DNA of 48,333 nt from Aquimarina aquimarini (GCF_900299535.1 NZ_OMKE01000022.1:1-48333), one strand, 5' to 3'; shown: positions 1-8,583, counted from the first letter of the stretch. Numbers and translations are program-made. The notes: generated by a model not told the origin, from the letters alone.

Positions 1-99
1 AAATTCAACAATAGCTAAGGCTATTCTTTAATTTTATGCCTTAATCTAACACAAAATAATTCAAACTCTTTATACGAAATTCTTATCCATAACTCGTAT
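1..99. repeat. 99-bp inverted repeat, left copy
   Basis: Bases 1-99 are the reverse complement of 48216-48314, with a single mismatch (base 76 against 48239). The copy holds a 6-bp hairpin, AATAGC-TAAG-GCTATT at 10-25, followed on the plus strand by a T-rich stretch. The repeat starts exactly at base 1, so this copy is probably cut by the window edge: the other copy continues for 19 bases beyond the matching point. No gene overlaps this copy. Confidence 0.9.
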
Positions 100-396
100 A
101 ATACTATTCCAACTGGAAAATAGGGTAAAATGAAGTAGAGTGATTTGATCAAAAATAAATATATGAAATATTTATTTTATTAAAACAATTGGTAAGTTGT
201 TGATTTTTAAAAAAATATAAACTACTTTAGTTGTGATTATAATGATAATATCCAGTTATTCGGTATTAATTATATCTATAGTCAAAAAATCTCTCCCCAG
301 AATAAGCATTTGTAATCGCTATTGAGCGAGTAATTGTTAAAATTTTCAAACGTGATTTGTAAAATAACATTGCTGTTATCCAAAAGAATTACCTCT
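100..396. other. non-coding stretch before the first gene
   Basis: I see no convincing coding region here. It contains an AT-only hairpin (arms 152-162 and 168-178, 11 bp, loop of 5) and a candidate promoter at 200-230. A reading frame in phase with the first gene extends back to a TTG at 334, but the ATG at 397 is a better start. Confidence 0.6.
200..230 (+). promoter_or_regulatory. candidate promoter for the 397-4304 gene pair
   Basis: TTG at 200-202 lies 20 bases before TACTTTAG at 223-230. This resembles the Bacteroidota pattern TTG-N17-23-TAnnTTTG with one departure in the -7 box. It would leave a leader of about 160 bases before the ATG at 397. Confidence 0.35.
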
Positions 397-798
397 ATGT
401 TTTTTTTCAGCTTAACGGTACTTTCTTTTGCTCAGTGTAAAACCGCAGAAAATAAGGTTTCAGAAAAAGAAGCATTTATTAAGCCTGTATCAAATATGAA
501 CCAGAATAGTACCATTTCGAGTTTAAATAGAGATAGGACAATGGAGCTTCGAGTTGTAAAAGTATCCAAACTAGGTGATCCAGCAATACAGTTTACATAT
601 GCTGTATATAATACCGTAACCAAAAAGATCATAAAAAAAGGTAATTATAGAGGGAGTAATGTGGCGTGGCATGATAATACTTCAATAAAACTTGTTCCAT
701 ATATAGGAATGGAACAAAAACCAACTTCAGAAAACCTTGATGATATTCTTCTTTCAAATACTCAACAACAAATAACAATAATTAATCTTAAAAACTAA
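397..798 (+). CDS. small exported protein of unknown function
   Basis: The product is 133 residues. It starts with a hydrophobic stretch (MFFFSLTVLSFAQC) that could be a signal peptide, or a poor lipobox with Gln before Cys14. The rest is polar, with no motif I recognise. The frame is open upstream to a TTG at 334, but starting there would put a charged extension before the signal peptide, so I chose the ATG at 397. The stop is 5 bases before the next start, so it is probably co-transcribed with the large T9SS protein downstream and may help or accompany that secreted product. The function is unknown. Confidence 0.6.
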   Translation: MFFFSLTVLSFAQCKTAENKVSEKEAFIKPVSNMNQNSTISSLNRDRTMELRVVKVSKLGDPAIQFTYAVYNTVTKKIIKKGNYRGSNVAWHDNTSIKLVPYIGMEQKPTSENLDDILLSNTQQQITIINLKN

Positions 799-803
799 CT
801 CTT

Positions 804-3800
804 ATGACACACAAATTTAATCTAAGAAAATTATTTGTTCTTGCTCTTCTATTGATAGTCTATACAGCTTGCGATAAGAAGCATGAACAACAAATAGCAG
901 TAGTAAAAGAAATAAAAACTCTAAAACAGCGTAAGGCAAAAAAAGATCACACCAAGAAGAAAGGAATAGAGATTATTGCTGAATATATGGCAGATCTTTT
1001 GAAACCTATTGGAACTGAAAAATCTACGTATAAAGATGGCTTTTTGATGACAGAGTATCAAAAAGCGATGAAAAATAGAAATACAGCTAAGAATGCTAGT
1101 ATTATAAGATGGAAAGAAAGAGGACCTGTCAATGTACCTGGTAGAATACGAGGAATTGTGGTAGCACCCGATGATAATGATAAATGGTATGCAGGTACTG
1201 TTGGTGGAGGACTTTGGGTAACCAAAGATGCAGGGGTAACATGGGAGAACCTTACAGATTATAAAGTGCCAAGCCTCTCTACATCTACAGTAGCAGTTAG
1301 TCCTAGTGCTCCTCAAACATTATATGTAGGAACAGGAGAACCATTTAATAACCTAGATGGAATTGGAGGCATAGGAGTGCTTAAAACTACCAATGGTGGA
1401 CGTAGTTGGGAATATCTAAATAATACCAAAACTTTTGGAGGAGTAGGTAGGCTAGCTTTAAACCCTGAAAATGAAAATAATTTGGTAGTAGCAAGCAGTA
1501 ATGGTATTTATGTTACTACAGATGGTGGTACTACATGGGAGCATACCTATGATGGAGGAAATGTACAAGACCTTAATTTTGACCCTACAAATTTTGCTAC
1601 ATTATATGGGGGAGTAAATAGTGTAGGAGTTATAAAAAGTATTGATGGAGGATTAACATGGAATCTTGTATTAAATAAAGATGATTATAACCAAAATCAC
1701 GAACGATTTGAATTAGATGTTTCTCCTGCAAACCCTAATAGAGTTTTTGTATCAGTATATACTGGTCAAGGTAATGCAACTACTGCGGTGAATACTGATT
1801 TTTACCTTACCAGTGATGCTGGAGAAACATTCAGACTAATTGGATATGAAGGAGAGCCAGCAACAGGAAACCTGATTACAGGACAAGGTTGGTATGATAA
1901 TATTATCATGGCGCACCCTTTTAATGAAAACGTTTTTTATGCAGGAGGTGTTGTGATGCATAAAGTGCAAATAGGTAAAAGAGGAGGTAAAAGTAAAGAT
2001 GGTCCTGTAAACTATACCTTTGAACCTATTGCGGCTGGTTATAATGGTGAATTAAATGATTATGTACATGTCGATCAACAAGGGTTAACATGGGTAAAGA
2101 AAGGAAAAGAAAAAAAGTTTAAATTAATTCTTACCAATGACGGAGGGGTTTATCATACAGATTACCTATATGATCCAGGGACAACTGAAAATGATTGGTC
2201 TACCTCTGCAGTAGGACTTAATTGTACACAATTTTATGGAGCAGATAAGCGTAATGGGGTAGAAGATTATATGGCAGGAGCACAGGATAATGGTACGTGG
2301 ATATCAACAACAGGAAGCGGAGCAAACGATGCGACTCAATATCAGTTTATTATAGGTGGAGATGGCTTTGAAGTGTTATGGAATTATGAAGACCCTAATA
2401 AGTTTATAGGAGGCTCTCAATTTAATAATTTTGTAAGATATGTAAACGGGCAAGGTTTCTTTGCTGGACATGGTGAATCTGGGGCGGGATCGCCTTTTTA
2501 TTCTAAGATTACAAACTCAAATAACAATCCAAATGTACTCTTCAGTCCTTCTACAAGTGGAGTATGGAGAACTACTAATTTTGCTGAATCATGGGAGCTT
2601 ACGGCAATTCCAAATAATTTTTCTCTAGGAAGCTCTAGTTCTTTAGATGTTTCTGTATCTACAGCCAACCCAGATGTTGTATGGGCAGGAAATGCCATGT
2701 CAGAATCAGGAGCATATGTAATGCATGTATCTGTTGATAATGGAATTTCGTACGAGCCAACCGCAGTATTTACAGATCCAAGAGAAGGAATAGATCATAA
2801 TTATCGTATTTCTGGACTAGAAACTTCAAGTGTCAATGAGAATAGAGCGTATGCATTATTTTCTGTGCAAGGAGCTGCCAAGATTTTAAAAACCGAGGAT
2901 TTAGGACAAACATGGGAAGATATTTCTGGATTTTCTACAGGAGAAAATAGAGGGTTTCCTGATGTTGCTATTCATTGTCTTGTAGAAATGCCCTTTGATG
3001 AAAACCGAATTTGGGTAGGTACAGATATAGGAGTATTCCAAACACTTGATGGAGGAGCGCATTGGTCATTATTAGGAGGTTTACCAGCTTTTTCTGTTTG
3101 GCAAATGAAAATAGTGAATAACGAAGTGGTTATGGCAACACATGGTAGAGGAGTGTGGACTGCTACTCTAGATGAATTAGAAGGGTATGAGCCTCCTACT
3201 TATTATGCACCTCCTACCATTGCTAGTGTATCTCAGGAATCTGTAGAAAATCAAAATGCAGCAATTACCTATGTTCAGGAAAATGAAGATATTCAAAAGA
3301 TAATTGTATATATCGATAATGAAGAAATAGCAGAGATAACTGATAATATTGAGCAAGGAACTACATTTGCATATAGTGTAGAAAACTTGGCAGAAGGTAG
3401 GCATACATTAGGTATGCAAGCAATAGACAATGCTGATGAATCTTCTGTTATAACATCTGTATCATTTGATATTATTGATTATAAAGAACCAGAAGATATT
3501 GTGACAATCGAAACATTTGAAGCATCAGATGTATATACTTTTGGAGGAGAATTTGTAATAGATTCTATTAATGCAACTGTTAGTCAAGCAGTGCTCAATA
3601 ATTCAGACCATCCATATTTGGATAACTCAGAATATAGTACAGTTTTAAAACATCCAATCATTGTAACAGCTGCGAATGGAAGTTTTGTTTATGAAGATGT
3701 TGCAATTACAGAGTTTGACCCTACTCCAGGACAATACTATGATTATGTAACTATTGAAGCTTCAAAAAATCTAAAAGATTGGATACAATTAGATATATAT

Positions 3801-4304
3801 GATGCACAGAGGTTCCCTGAGTGGACAGATGCTTTTAATTCTGGCCCTTCACCATCAATAAATGATCAGTTATTTAAAAAACAAACCATTAATTTATTAG
3901 ACTCTTTTCAAGAAGGAGATGTAGTTGCAATACGTTTCAGGTTGATATCAGATCCATTATTTAATTCTTTTGGATGGGCAATCCGTTCTATTAATCCACA
4001 AGAACAACTTCTGGTAGAGGAAGAAGAAATAGAAGAGATTGTAACTCCGATTGTTGCAGAAGGACTAGTAGTTTATCCAACAGTTTCTGATGGAAAAGTA
4101 CAGATATCGTCTGCTACAACAATAAAAAATAGTGTGGTGCAAATATATGGTTTGAGTGGTAGGCTTGTATACTCCAAAGAAATGGGAGCATTAGATAGCT
4201 CACAAAAAACACTTTCTTTAGATAACCTTAATTCAGGAATGTATTTGGTTAAGATTCTTGGAGATGGCGGTATTGCAAATACTACTAGGGTTATTATTAA
4301 ATAG
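804..4304 (+). CDS. Asp-box/BNR beta-propeller protein with T9SS type A sorting domain
   Basis: This is a 1166-residue exported protein. Residues 1-22 are a signal sequence ending YTA before Cys23, which could be a lipobox. Residues of about 100-790 carry repeated Asp-box motifs (S/T-x-D-x-G-x-T-W), for example TKDAGVTW, TTDGGTTW, SIDGGLTW, TEDLGQTW and TLDGGAHW, the hallmark of sortilin/sialidase-like beta-propellers. A linker and beta-rich region follow at about 800-1080. Residues of about 1087-1166 match a T9SS C-terminal sorting domain (VVYPTVSDGKVQI, IYGLSGRLVY, NLNSGMYLVKI, basic end). Such proteins are exported by T9SS and released or anchored at the surface; databases often call them glycosyl hydrolases, but I see no catalytic residues to support an enzyme. 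A lipobox together with a sorting domain is unusual. The family call is secure; the ligand is unknown. Confidence 0.88.
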   Translation: MTHKFNLRKLFVLALLLIVYTACDKKHEQQIAVVKEIKTLKQRKAKKDHTKKKGIEIIAEYMADLLKPIGTEKSTYKDGFLMTEYQKAMKNRNTAKNASIIRWKERGPVNVPGRIRGIVVAPDDNDKWYAGTVGGGLWVTKDAGVTWENLTDYKVPSLSTSTVAVSPSAPQTLYVGTGEPFNNLDGIGGIGVLKTTNGGRSWEYLNNTKTFGGVGRLALNPENENNLVVASSNGIYVTTDGGTTWEHTYDGGNVQDLNFDPTNFATLYGGVNSVGVIKSIDGGLTWNLVLNKDDYNQNHERFELDVSPANPNRVFVSVYTGQGNATTAVNTDFYLTSDAGETFRLIGYEGEPATGNLITGQGWYDNIIMAHPFNENVFYAGGVVMHKVQIGKRGGKSKDGPVNYTFEPIAAGYNGELNDYVHVDQQGLTWVKKGKEKKFKLILTNDGGVYHTDYLYDPGTTENDWSTSAVGLNCTQFYGADKRNGVEDYMAGAQDNGTWISTTGSGANDATQYQFIIGGDGFEVLWNYEDPNKFIGGSQFNNFVRYVNGQGFFAGHGESGAGSPFYSKITNSNNNPNVLFSPSTSGVWRTTNFAESWELTAIPNNFSLGSSSSLDVSVSTANPDVVWAGNAMSESGAYVMHVSVDNGISYEPTAVFTDPREGIDHNYRISGLETSSVNENRAYALFSVQGAAKILKTEDLGQTWEDISGFSTGENRGFPDVAIHCLVEMPFDENRIWVGTDIGVFQTLDGGAHWSLLGGLPAFSVWQMKIVNNEVVMATHGRGVWTATLDELEGYEPPTYYAPPTIASVSQESVENQNAAITYVQENEDIQKIIVYIDNEEIAEITDNIEQGTTFAYSVENLAEGRHTLGMQAIDNADESSVITSVSFDIIDYKEPEDIVTIETFEASDVYTFGGEFVIDSINATVSQAVLNNSDHPYLDNSEYSTVLKHPIIVTAANGSFVYEDVAITEFDPTPGQYYDYVTIEASKNLKDWIQLDIYDAQRFPEWTDAFNSGPSPSINDQLFKKQTINLLDSFQEGDVVAIRFRLISDPLFNSFGWAIRSINPQEQLLVEEEEIEEIVTPIVAEGLVVYPTVSDGKVQISSATTIKNSVVQIYGLSGRLVYSKEMGALDSSQKTLSLDNLNSGMYLVKILGDGGIANTTRVIIK

Positions 4305-4329
4305 AATGGTCCCCCTGTATTTTGTTAAT

Positions 4330-4382
4330 CCCACATTATGTAGTAGGATTTTGATATATGATTTCTTATTATATGATGTGGG
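4330..4382 (+). terminator. stem-loop after the T9SS protein gene
   Basis: The arms 4330-4343 and 4369-4382 pair over 14 positions, with three G-T wobbles, around a 25-base loop. A TTTATACTTTATAT stretch follows. It lies 26 bases after the stop at 4304, so a terminator of the 397-4304 unit is likely. Confidence 0.55.
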
Positions 4383-4523
4383 TTTATACTTTATATAAAT
4401 TTTTGTATAAATAGAAAAAAGAGGTATTGCAAAAAAGCTTTTGTATATGTAGTGTGTTTAAATTTTTTATACCGAAACAGAAGCTTATATAAAATGTATT
4501 TATTAAGGTAAAAGATGAAAATA

Positions 4524-5141
4524 CTATAAATCTATAGTGTTTTTATTTTTTATCCCTTCAAATTTTAGAAACATATAATCTCTAACAGCAGATTGCAAGG
4601 TTTCTTCGGGTTGGTTAAAGAAATTTTTATCCATTATTAATTGCATTATAAAGTATCGATCGAGTTTAATAAGGAATTCAGAGGAGACTGGTTTGAATAT
4701 TTTGTTTGTTATTCCCAGATCATAGAGTTGTTGTAAATCTTCGAGCAAATCAGAAAAAAAAGCATCAATGAGTTCCCATGAAGATGGGTAGTGTTTTCGT
4801 AATTGTCTTAAAAAAAAAGAAGAAACATCTTTTGACCCTTCAATAAGAATACGACCCAAAGTTTCACAACGATAATCAAAATCTAAAATACCCTCAGTGA
4901 TTTCGTTTTTATAAGAATATAATTGATTTATTCGTACTTGAGTGATATATTCAAAAAACTCTTCTTTTGTAGTAAAGTATTGGTAGATAGTAGACTTACT
5001 TTTCTTTAGTAGTGATGCAAGGTCATCCATTGTTAGTTCTCCTAAATCTTTATGTTTTAATTTAGGGAGTATAGCAAGAGCCCATTTTTCTACTTTTTTA
5101 TTTTTGTTTTTTCTGTCTTTGAGTATAGGTTTTCTTCCCAC
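4524..5141 (-). CDS. TetR-like transcriptional regulator
   Basis: The product is 205 residues. The N-terminal part has a TetR-type helix-turn-helix at about 34-62 (ELTMDDLASLLKKSKSTIYQ followed by YFTTKEEFF), the usual position for this family. The remaining all-helical part would be the ligand-binding and dimer domain. The start is GTG at 5139-5141; the nearby ATG is out of frame. A basic, Lys-rich stretch precedes the helix-turn-helix. An inverted repeat just upstream (5160-5186) is a candidate site for autoregulation. The ligand and targets cannot be read from the sequence. The neighbouring AraC gene on the same strand is separated by about 200 bases, so it is probably independent. Confidence 0.82.
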   Translation of the reverse strand: MGRKPILKDRKNKNKKVEKWALAILPKLKHKDLGELTMDDLASLLKKSKSTIYQYFTTKEEFFEYITQVRINQLYSYKNEITEGILDFDYRCETLGRILIEGSKDVSSFFLRQLRKHYPSSWELIDAFFSDLLEDLQQLYDLGITNKIFKPVSSEFLIKLDRYFIMQLIMDKNFFNQPEETLQSAVRDYMFLKFEGIKNKNTIDL

Positions 5142-5159
5142 ATCTTATAATTTATCCAA

Positions 5160-5186
5160 ATTAAACAATACTATAGTTTGCTTAAT
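5160..5186. promoter_or_regulatory. inverted repeat upstream of the TetR-like gene
   Basis: ATTAAACAA at 5160-5168 and TTGCTTAAT at 5178-5186 form an inverted repeat (8 of 9 positions) with a 9-base spacer. It lies 19 bases before the TetR-like start codon. Size and position suit an autoregulatory operator; this is inference, as the sequence is AT-rich. Confidence 0.35.
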
Positions 5187-5338
5187 TTTTAAGATTTTAT
5201 TCTTCAAACTTAATCATTTATCACTTGAATCAATACAGTAGATGAATAAAAATAATGATTAGAAAATAGATAATTTGATTTGATGACACCTAAGGCCCAG
5301 TCTATAAAAGCTTGCAAGTATTTGTTGTATAATTTAGA

Positions 5339-6214
5339 TTATTGATATTTTTTTCTAAACTCTAGCGGTGTAATTTTCGTTTTTGATTTAAAAAGCTTAG
5401 AGAAATAAGCATAATCATCATATCCTAAAATTTCGGCAATGTTGGTCAAAGAATTTTTAGAATGTACTATCAGTCGTTTGGCTTCTAGTAGAATACGCTC
5501 AATGATTATCTCAGTAGTTGTTTTGTTTAAAGTTGCTTTAGCAATTCTATTCAGATGTTTAGAAGAAATATTTAATTTCTGAGCATAAAATTTTGCTGAT
5601 TTTTCTGTTTTATAAAAATCTTCAATAATGCTTTCTAATGTTTGTAATGTTTGTAAATAAGAGGGAGATAGAATTGATTTTTGAGACTCAAAAGAAGCAT
5701 AAAGGCGAGTCAAATCAATATATGTAAGATTTATTAAGCTAGCTAGTTTTTGTTTTTTATAACTTAGATTTTGATAATACTCAGTATTTATTTCTTTGAA
5801 ACGAGTTTCTATATGTAACAATTCGTGAGCTGATAATGTGAGGTATGGAGGGTTTTTTAGAGAGTAATAAAAAGGAAATTGAGTTAATTTTTTGTTTAAA
5901 AAATAAAACTCATAAAAATCAGGAGTATGAAAAAATATATATCCTTTAGGAGGTTGATCAAATTGCCATGAATGTGTTTGTCCTGGTTTTAAAAAAAACA
6001 CACTTCCTGGTTGGATATTATAGACATCAAAATCTATTTCATGAGTACCCGAGCCTTCAGAAAACAAAACACATAAATAGAAATCATGTTTATGAGCTTT
6101 ATGTACAATTTTTTTGTTCCTTTCTATATGATTACTAAAATCATTGCTATAAAAATCAGTTAATGATTCTTCTTTTTCAAATTGCGTTATATTTAAAATA
6201 GGTATGTTTTTCAT
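5339..6214 (-). CDS. AraC family transcriptional regulator with cupin-like sensor domain
   Basis: The product is 291 residues. The N-terminal half (about 30-110) looks like an AraC-type cupin sensor (HKHDFYLCVLFSEGSGTHEI, then IQPGSVFFLKPGQTHSWQF). The C-terminal ~100 residues hold the two helix-turn-helix units, with KSAKFYAQKLNISSKHLNRI and the conserved LTNIAEILGYDDYAYFSKLF near the end. Length and order match the family. The inducer is unknown. The gene is divergent from the DUF983 gene, and the shared 246-base region contains a striking inverted repeat at 6323-6386 that either side may use. Confidence 0.88.
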   Translation of the reverse strand: MKNIPILNITQFEKEESLTDFYSNDFSNHIERNKKIVHKAHKHDFYLCVLFSEGSGTHEIDFDVYNIQPGSVFFLKPGQTHSWQFDQPPKGYIFFHTPDFYEFYFLNKKLTQFPFYYSLKNPPYLTLSAHELLHIETRFKEINTEYYQNLSYKKQKLASLINLTYIDLTRLYASFESQKSILSPSYLQTLQTLESIIEDFYKTEKSAKFYAQKLNISSKHLNRIAKATLNKTTTEIIIERILLEAKRLIVHSKNSLTNIAEILGYDDYAYFSKLFKSKTKITPLEFRKKYQ

Positions 6215-6322
6215 AGAATGAAAATATGTCTCAAAAGTACAAAAAATGGAGATAATAGTATGAGTGTATAATTATTATGTATTCTTAATTTTGCTGTAAT
6301 GATATCATTAAAAGTATTGATT

Positions 6323-6386
6323 TTACTGTAAGTTTATAAATAAAAAAATAGGCTCTCCATTATTTTTTTTATTTAGCTTACAGTAA
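6323..6386. promoter_or_regulatory. two TTACnGTAA palindromes inside a larger inverted repeat
   Basis: TTACTGTAA at 6323-6331 and TTACAGTAA at 6378-6386 are each perfect 9-bp palindromes around one central base, with centres 55 bases apart. Between them the sequence continues as an imperfect inverted repeat (a TAAATAAAAAAA-type arm against its complement), with the tip GGCTCTCC near 6351-6358. The element sits between divergent genes, so a terminator is not expected. It could be a paired operator or a tiny miniature element. Confidence 0.5.
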
Positions 6387-6460
6387 GTCGATTATTCTGA
6401 GATTTAAAATGAGGTGTAATATATACAACCTTAAATATATAAGGTTTAATACAACAGAAT

Positions 6461-6856
6461 ATGAAGTTTTTAAAAGGTACAAGAATATATAGTATTATAA
6501 GTGGTAGTTGCCCCGTTTGTCATAAAGAAAGTATGTATGTAGAACGTAACCCTTATAAATTATCCAATACATTAATGATGAAGGAACGTTGCAGTCACTG
6601 CAATACAAAGTATAAGATAGAACCTTCGTTTTTTTATGGTGCAATGTATGTAAGTTATCCTGTTGGGATCGCATTTGCAACAGCAGCTTTTGTATTATCA
6701 TACCTTGTTTTTAATTTAAACCTAATCATTACCTATGGGATAATTGTAGTGGTTATGATTTTTGCATTGCCTTTAATTTTAAGGCTATCTAGAAATATTT
6801 GGATTAACTTTTTTATGAGCTATGGCAAGCCTAGGCCAGAAGAGCAAAAATTATGA
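6461..6856 (+). CDS. DUF983 family zinc-ribbon membrane protein
   Basis: The product is 131 residues. Cys17/Cys20 (CPVC) and Cys44/Cys47 (CSHC) form a probable zinc ribbon near the N-terminus. Two hydrophobic segments follow (about 60-85 and 88-108), then a short basic tail. This layout, including FFYGAMYVSYPVG after the second CxxC, is that of DUF983 proteins, which have no established role. The stop overlaps the start of the next AraC-type gene by 4 bases (ATGA), so the two are translationally coupled. The family call is firm; the function is not known. Confidence 0.82.
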   Translation: MKFLKGTRIYSIISGSCPVCHKESMYVERNPYKLSNTLMMKERCSHCNTKYKIEPSFFYGAMYVSYPVGIAFATAAFVLSYLVFNLNLIITYGIIVVVMIFALPLILRLSRNIWINFFMSYGKPRPEEQKL

Positions 6857-7695
6857 AATTTATTGGGCGTACTCAGGAATTTATCTACCTCAATACAATA
6901 GACAAGAAAAGTTGTAATGTATTAAAAGAAAGTGTAGAGAGTAGTCTGACCATCTTGTGGTTTCAATCTGATAATACCCGCATACTTATAGACGGGCAAG
7001 AACTAGTATTTCATAAAAACGATATTGTTTTCCTAACAGAGTTTCATACTGTAGTTCCGATTGAGATAGGAGAGATTAGAATTTTAAGATTTAATAGACC
7101 ATTTTATTGTGTACTAGATCATGATAGCGAGGTTGGTTGCAAGGGTATATTGTTTTTTGGTGCAGCACAGCTTCCTATAGTGGCAATTCCTGATGAAGAT
7201 ATTGGTAAGTTTAATACGCTATGGGAAATGTTTATTATAGAAATTCAATCCAATGATCAGTTACAGATAGATATGTTGCAAATAATGCTAAAACGTTACT
7301 TGATACTCTGTGCCAGGTTATATAAATTACAAAAGAACTACCCTGTAGAAAATCAAGAAGTTGATATCATACGACAATATAATTTTTTGGTAGAGCAACA
7401 TTTTAGAAATAAACATAGTGTTGCAGAATATGCTGACTTATTACATAAATCACCAAAAACACTATCCAATGTTTTCTCCAAATTTAATTCAAAAACACCA
7501 CTGCAATATATACAAGAGCGAATAATTCTTGAAGCTAGAAGGCTATTGCATTACACAGAAAAACCTGTTAAAGAAATCGCTTATGAATTAGGATACGATG
7601 ATATCCATTCTTTTAGCAGATTTTTTAAAAAGAAAGAAGGTATTTCGCCCTCACAGTATAAAAAACAAAATCAGTTGTTAAAAGTAGTTAGGTGA
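6853..7695 (+). CDS. AraC family transcriptional regulator
   Basis: The product is 280 residues. The first ~150 residues have a cupin-like pattern (RILIDGQELVFHKNDIVFLT). The C-terminus has the two AraC helix-turn-helix units: SVAEYADLLHKSPKTLSNVF at about 195-215 and VKEIAYELGYDDIHSFSRFF at about 240-262, followed by the usual SPSQYKK end. It overlaps the DUF983 gene by 4 bases. The isochorismatase-like gene begins 98 bases downstream, and the gap contains 21-bp-spaced direct repeats typical of AraC sites, so that gene is its most likely target. Confidence 0.9.
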   Translation: MKFIGRTQEFIYLNTIDKKSCNVLKESVESSLTILWFQSDNTRILIDGQELVFHKNDIVFLTEFHTVVPIEIGEIRILRFNRPFYCVLDHDSEVGCKGILFFGAAQLPIVAIPDEDIGKFNTLWEMFIIEIQSNDQLQIDMLQIMLKRYLILCARLYKLQKNYPVENQEVDIIRQYNFLVEQHFRNKHSVAEYADLLHKSPKTLSNVFSKFNSKTPLQYIQERIILEARRLLHYTEKPVKEIAYELGYDDIHSFSRFFKKKEGISPSQYKKQNQLLKVVR

Positions 7696-7704
7696 TAAGA
7701 AAAA

Positions 7705-7747
7705 TTGCCAAATCAGAAGGAATAGTTGCCTAATAAATACAAGGCAA
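7705..7747 (+). promoter_or_regulatory. candidate AraC-type operator with 21-bp direct repeats
   Basis: TTGCCAAAT at 7705-7713 and TTGCCTAAT at 7726-7734 are direct repeats spaced exactly 21 bases, the usual phasing of AraC-family half-sites. The second copy also forms an inverted repeat with AGGCAA at 7742-7747. A weak -7-like box (GACCTTTG, 7755-7762) follows, and the second half-site sits about where -33 would be. This arrangement suits an activator-dependent promoter for the gene at 7794. Confidence 0.45.
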
Positions 7748-7793
7748 TCCACCCGACCTTTGTATTAATATTAATTCATAAACTTAATGAACT

Positions 7794-8516
7794 ATGAAAA
7801 AAATAATAATAACATTTGTCGTATTGATAGTAACCATAAATACATATGGTCAATTACCAGACCCTGGGTTTACGGTAGATTCTAGAACAGCTATTGTAAT
7901 AACAGACCCTCAAAATGATTTCTTAAGTCCTGATGGAGTTGCATGGGGAGTGGTTGGAGAAAGTGTAACAGCAAATAATACTGTAGAGAATCTTGAAAAG
8001 CTATTTAAAGTAGCAAAGAAAAAAGGGATTACCGTTTTTATATCTCCACACTATTATTACAAACATGACCACGATTGGAAGATTGAAGGTGCACTAGAAG
8101 CTTTGATGCATAAGATTAATATGTTTGATAGAACGCATACCTTAAAAACAGATGGGTTTGAAGGCTCTGGAGCAGACTGGTTAAAAAGATATAAGAAATA
8201 TATTAATCAGGATAATGTAATTGTGACCAACCCTCATAAAGTATATGGGCCAGAATCTAATGATTTGGCATTGCAATTGAGAAAACATGGATTTGATAAT
8301 GTGATTTTGGCAGGAATGTCTGCCAACTTATGTACAGAATCACACATGCGTGATCTTGTAGAATCAGGGTTCAAGGTTGCTGTAGTAAAAGATGCAACCG
8401 CAGGAGCAATATTACCAGATATGAATTCTTATGAAGCTGCTGTTATTAATTATAGAATGATTGCTAGTCATGTGTATACAACAAAAGAAGTAGTAAAAGA
8501 AATTGAACAATTCTAG
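7794..8516 (+). CDS. exported isochorismatase-family cysteine hydrolase
   Basis: The product is 240 residues with a signal peptide (about 1-20, ending NTYGQ). The mature part has the isochorismatase/nicotinamidase fold, with the expected Asp-Lys-Cys triad: Asp38 (ITDPQNDFL), Lys149 (NPHKVYGPES) and Cys180 (GMSANLCTESHMRDL). The conserved VVKDAT segment follows. The family includes nicotinamidases, N-carbamoyl hydrolases and isochorismate hydrolases; the substrate cannot be told here. Export is less common than a cytoplasmic location for this fold and suggests a periplasmic substrate. The upstream AraC regulator and its candidate operator suggest inducible expression. Confidence 0.85.
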   Translation: MKKIIITFVVLIVTINTYGQLPDPGFTVDSRTAIVITDPQNDFLSPDGVAWGVVGESVTANNTVENLEKLFKVAKKKGITVFISPHYYYKHDHDWKIEGALEALMHKINMFDRTHTLKTDGFEGSGADWLKRYKKYINQDNVIVTNPHKVYGPESNDLALQLRKHGFDNVILAGMSANLCTESHMRDLVESGFKVAVVKDATAGAILPDMNSYEAAVINYRMIASHVYTTKEVVKEIEQF

Positions 8517-8552
8517 AAGATAAAGATTTATTTAAATAGTGGTGATTAATTT

Positions 8553-8583
8553 AATAGGGGTTGTCTTTTAGATAGCCTCTATT
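8553..8583. terminator. stem-loop between convergent genes
   Basis: The arms 8553-8566 and 8570-8583 pair over 14 positions, with three G-T wobbles and a 3-base loop. It lies between the stops of the hydrolase gene (+) and the 62-residue protein gene (-), so it probably ends transcription from both sides. The T-tract is weak. Confidence 0.55.

Noticed and set aside
152..178. An 11-bp AT-only hairpin near the left end.
   Set aside because: Stems made only of A and T are expected by chance in sequence this AT-rich; no gene end is nearby.
334..396. N-terminal extension of the first gene from a TTG at 334.
   Set aside because: It would place a polar, basic segment before the signal-like stretch; the ATG at 397 gives a better exported protein.
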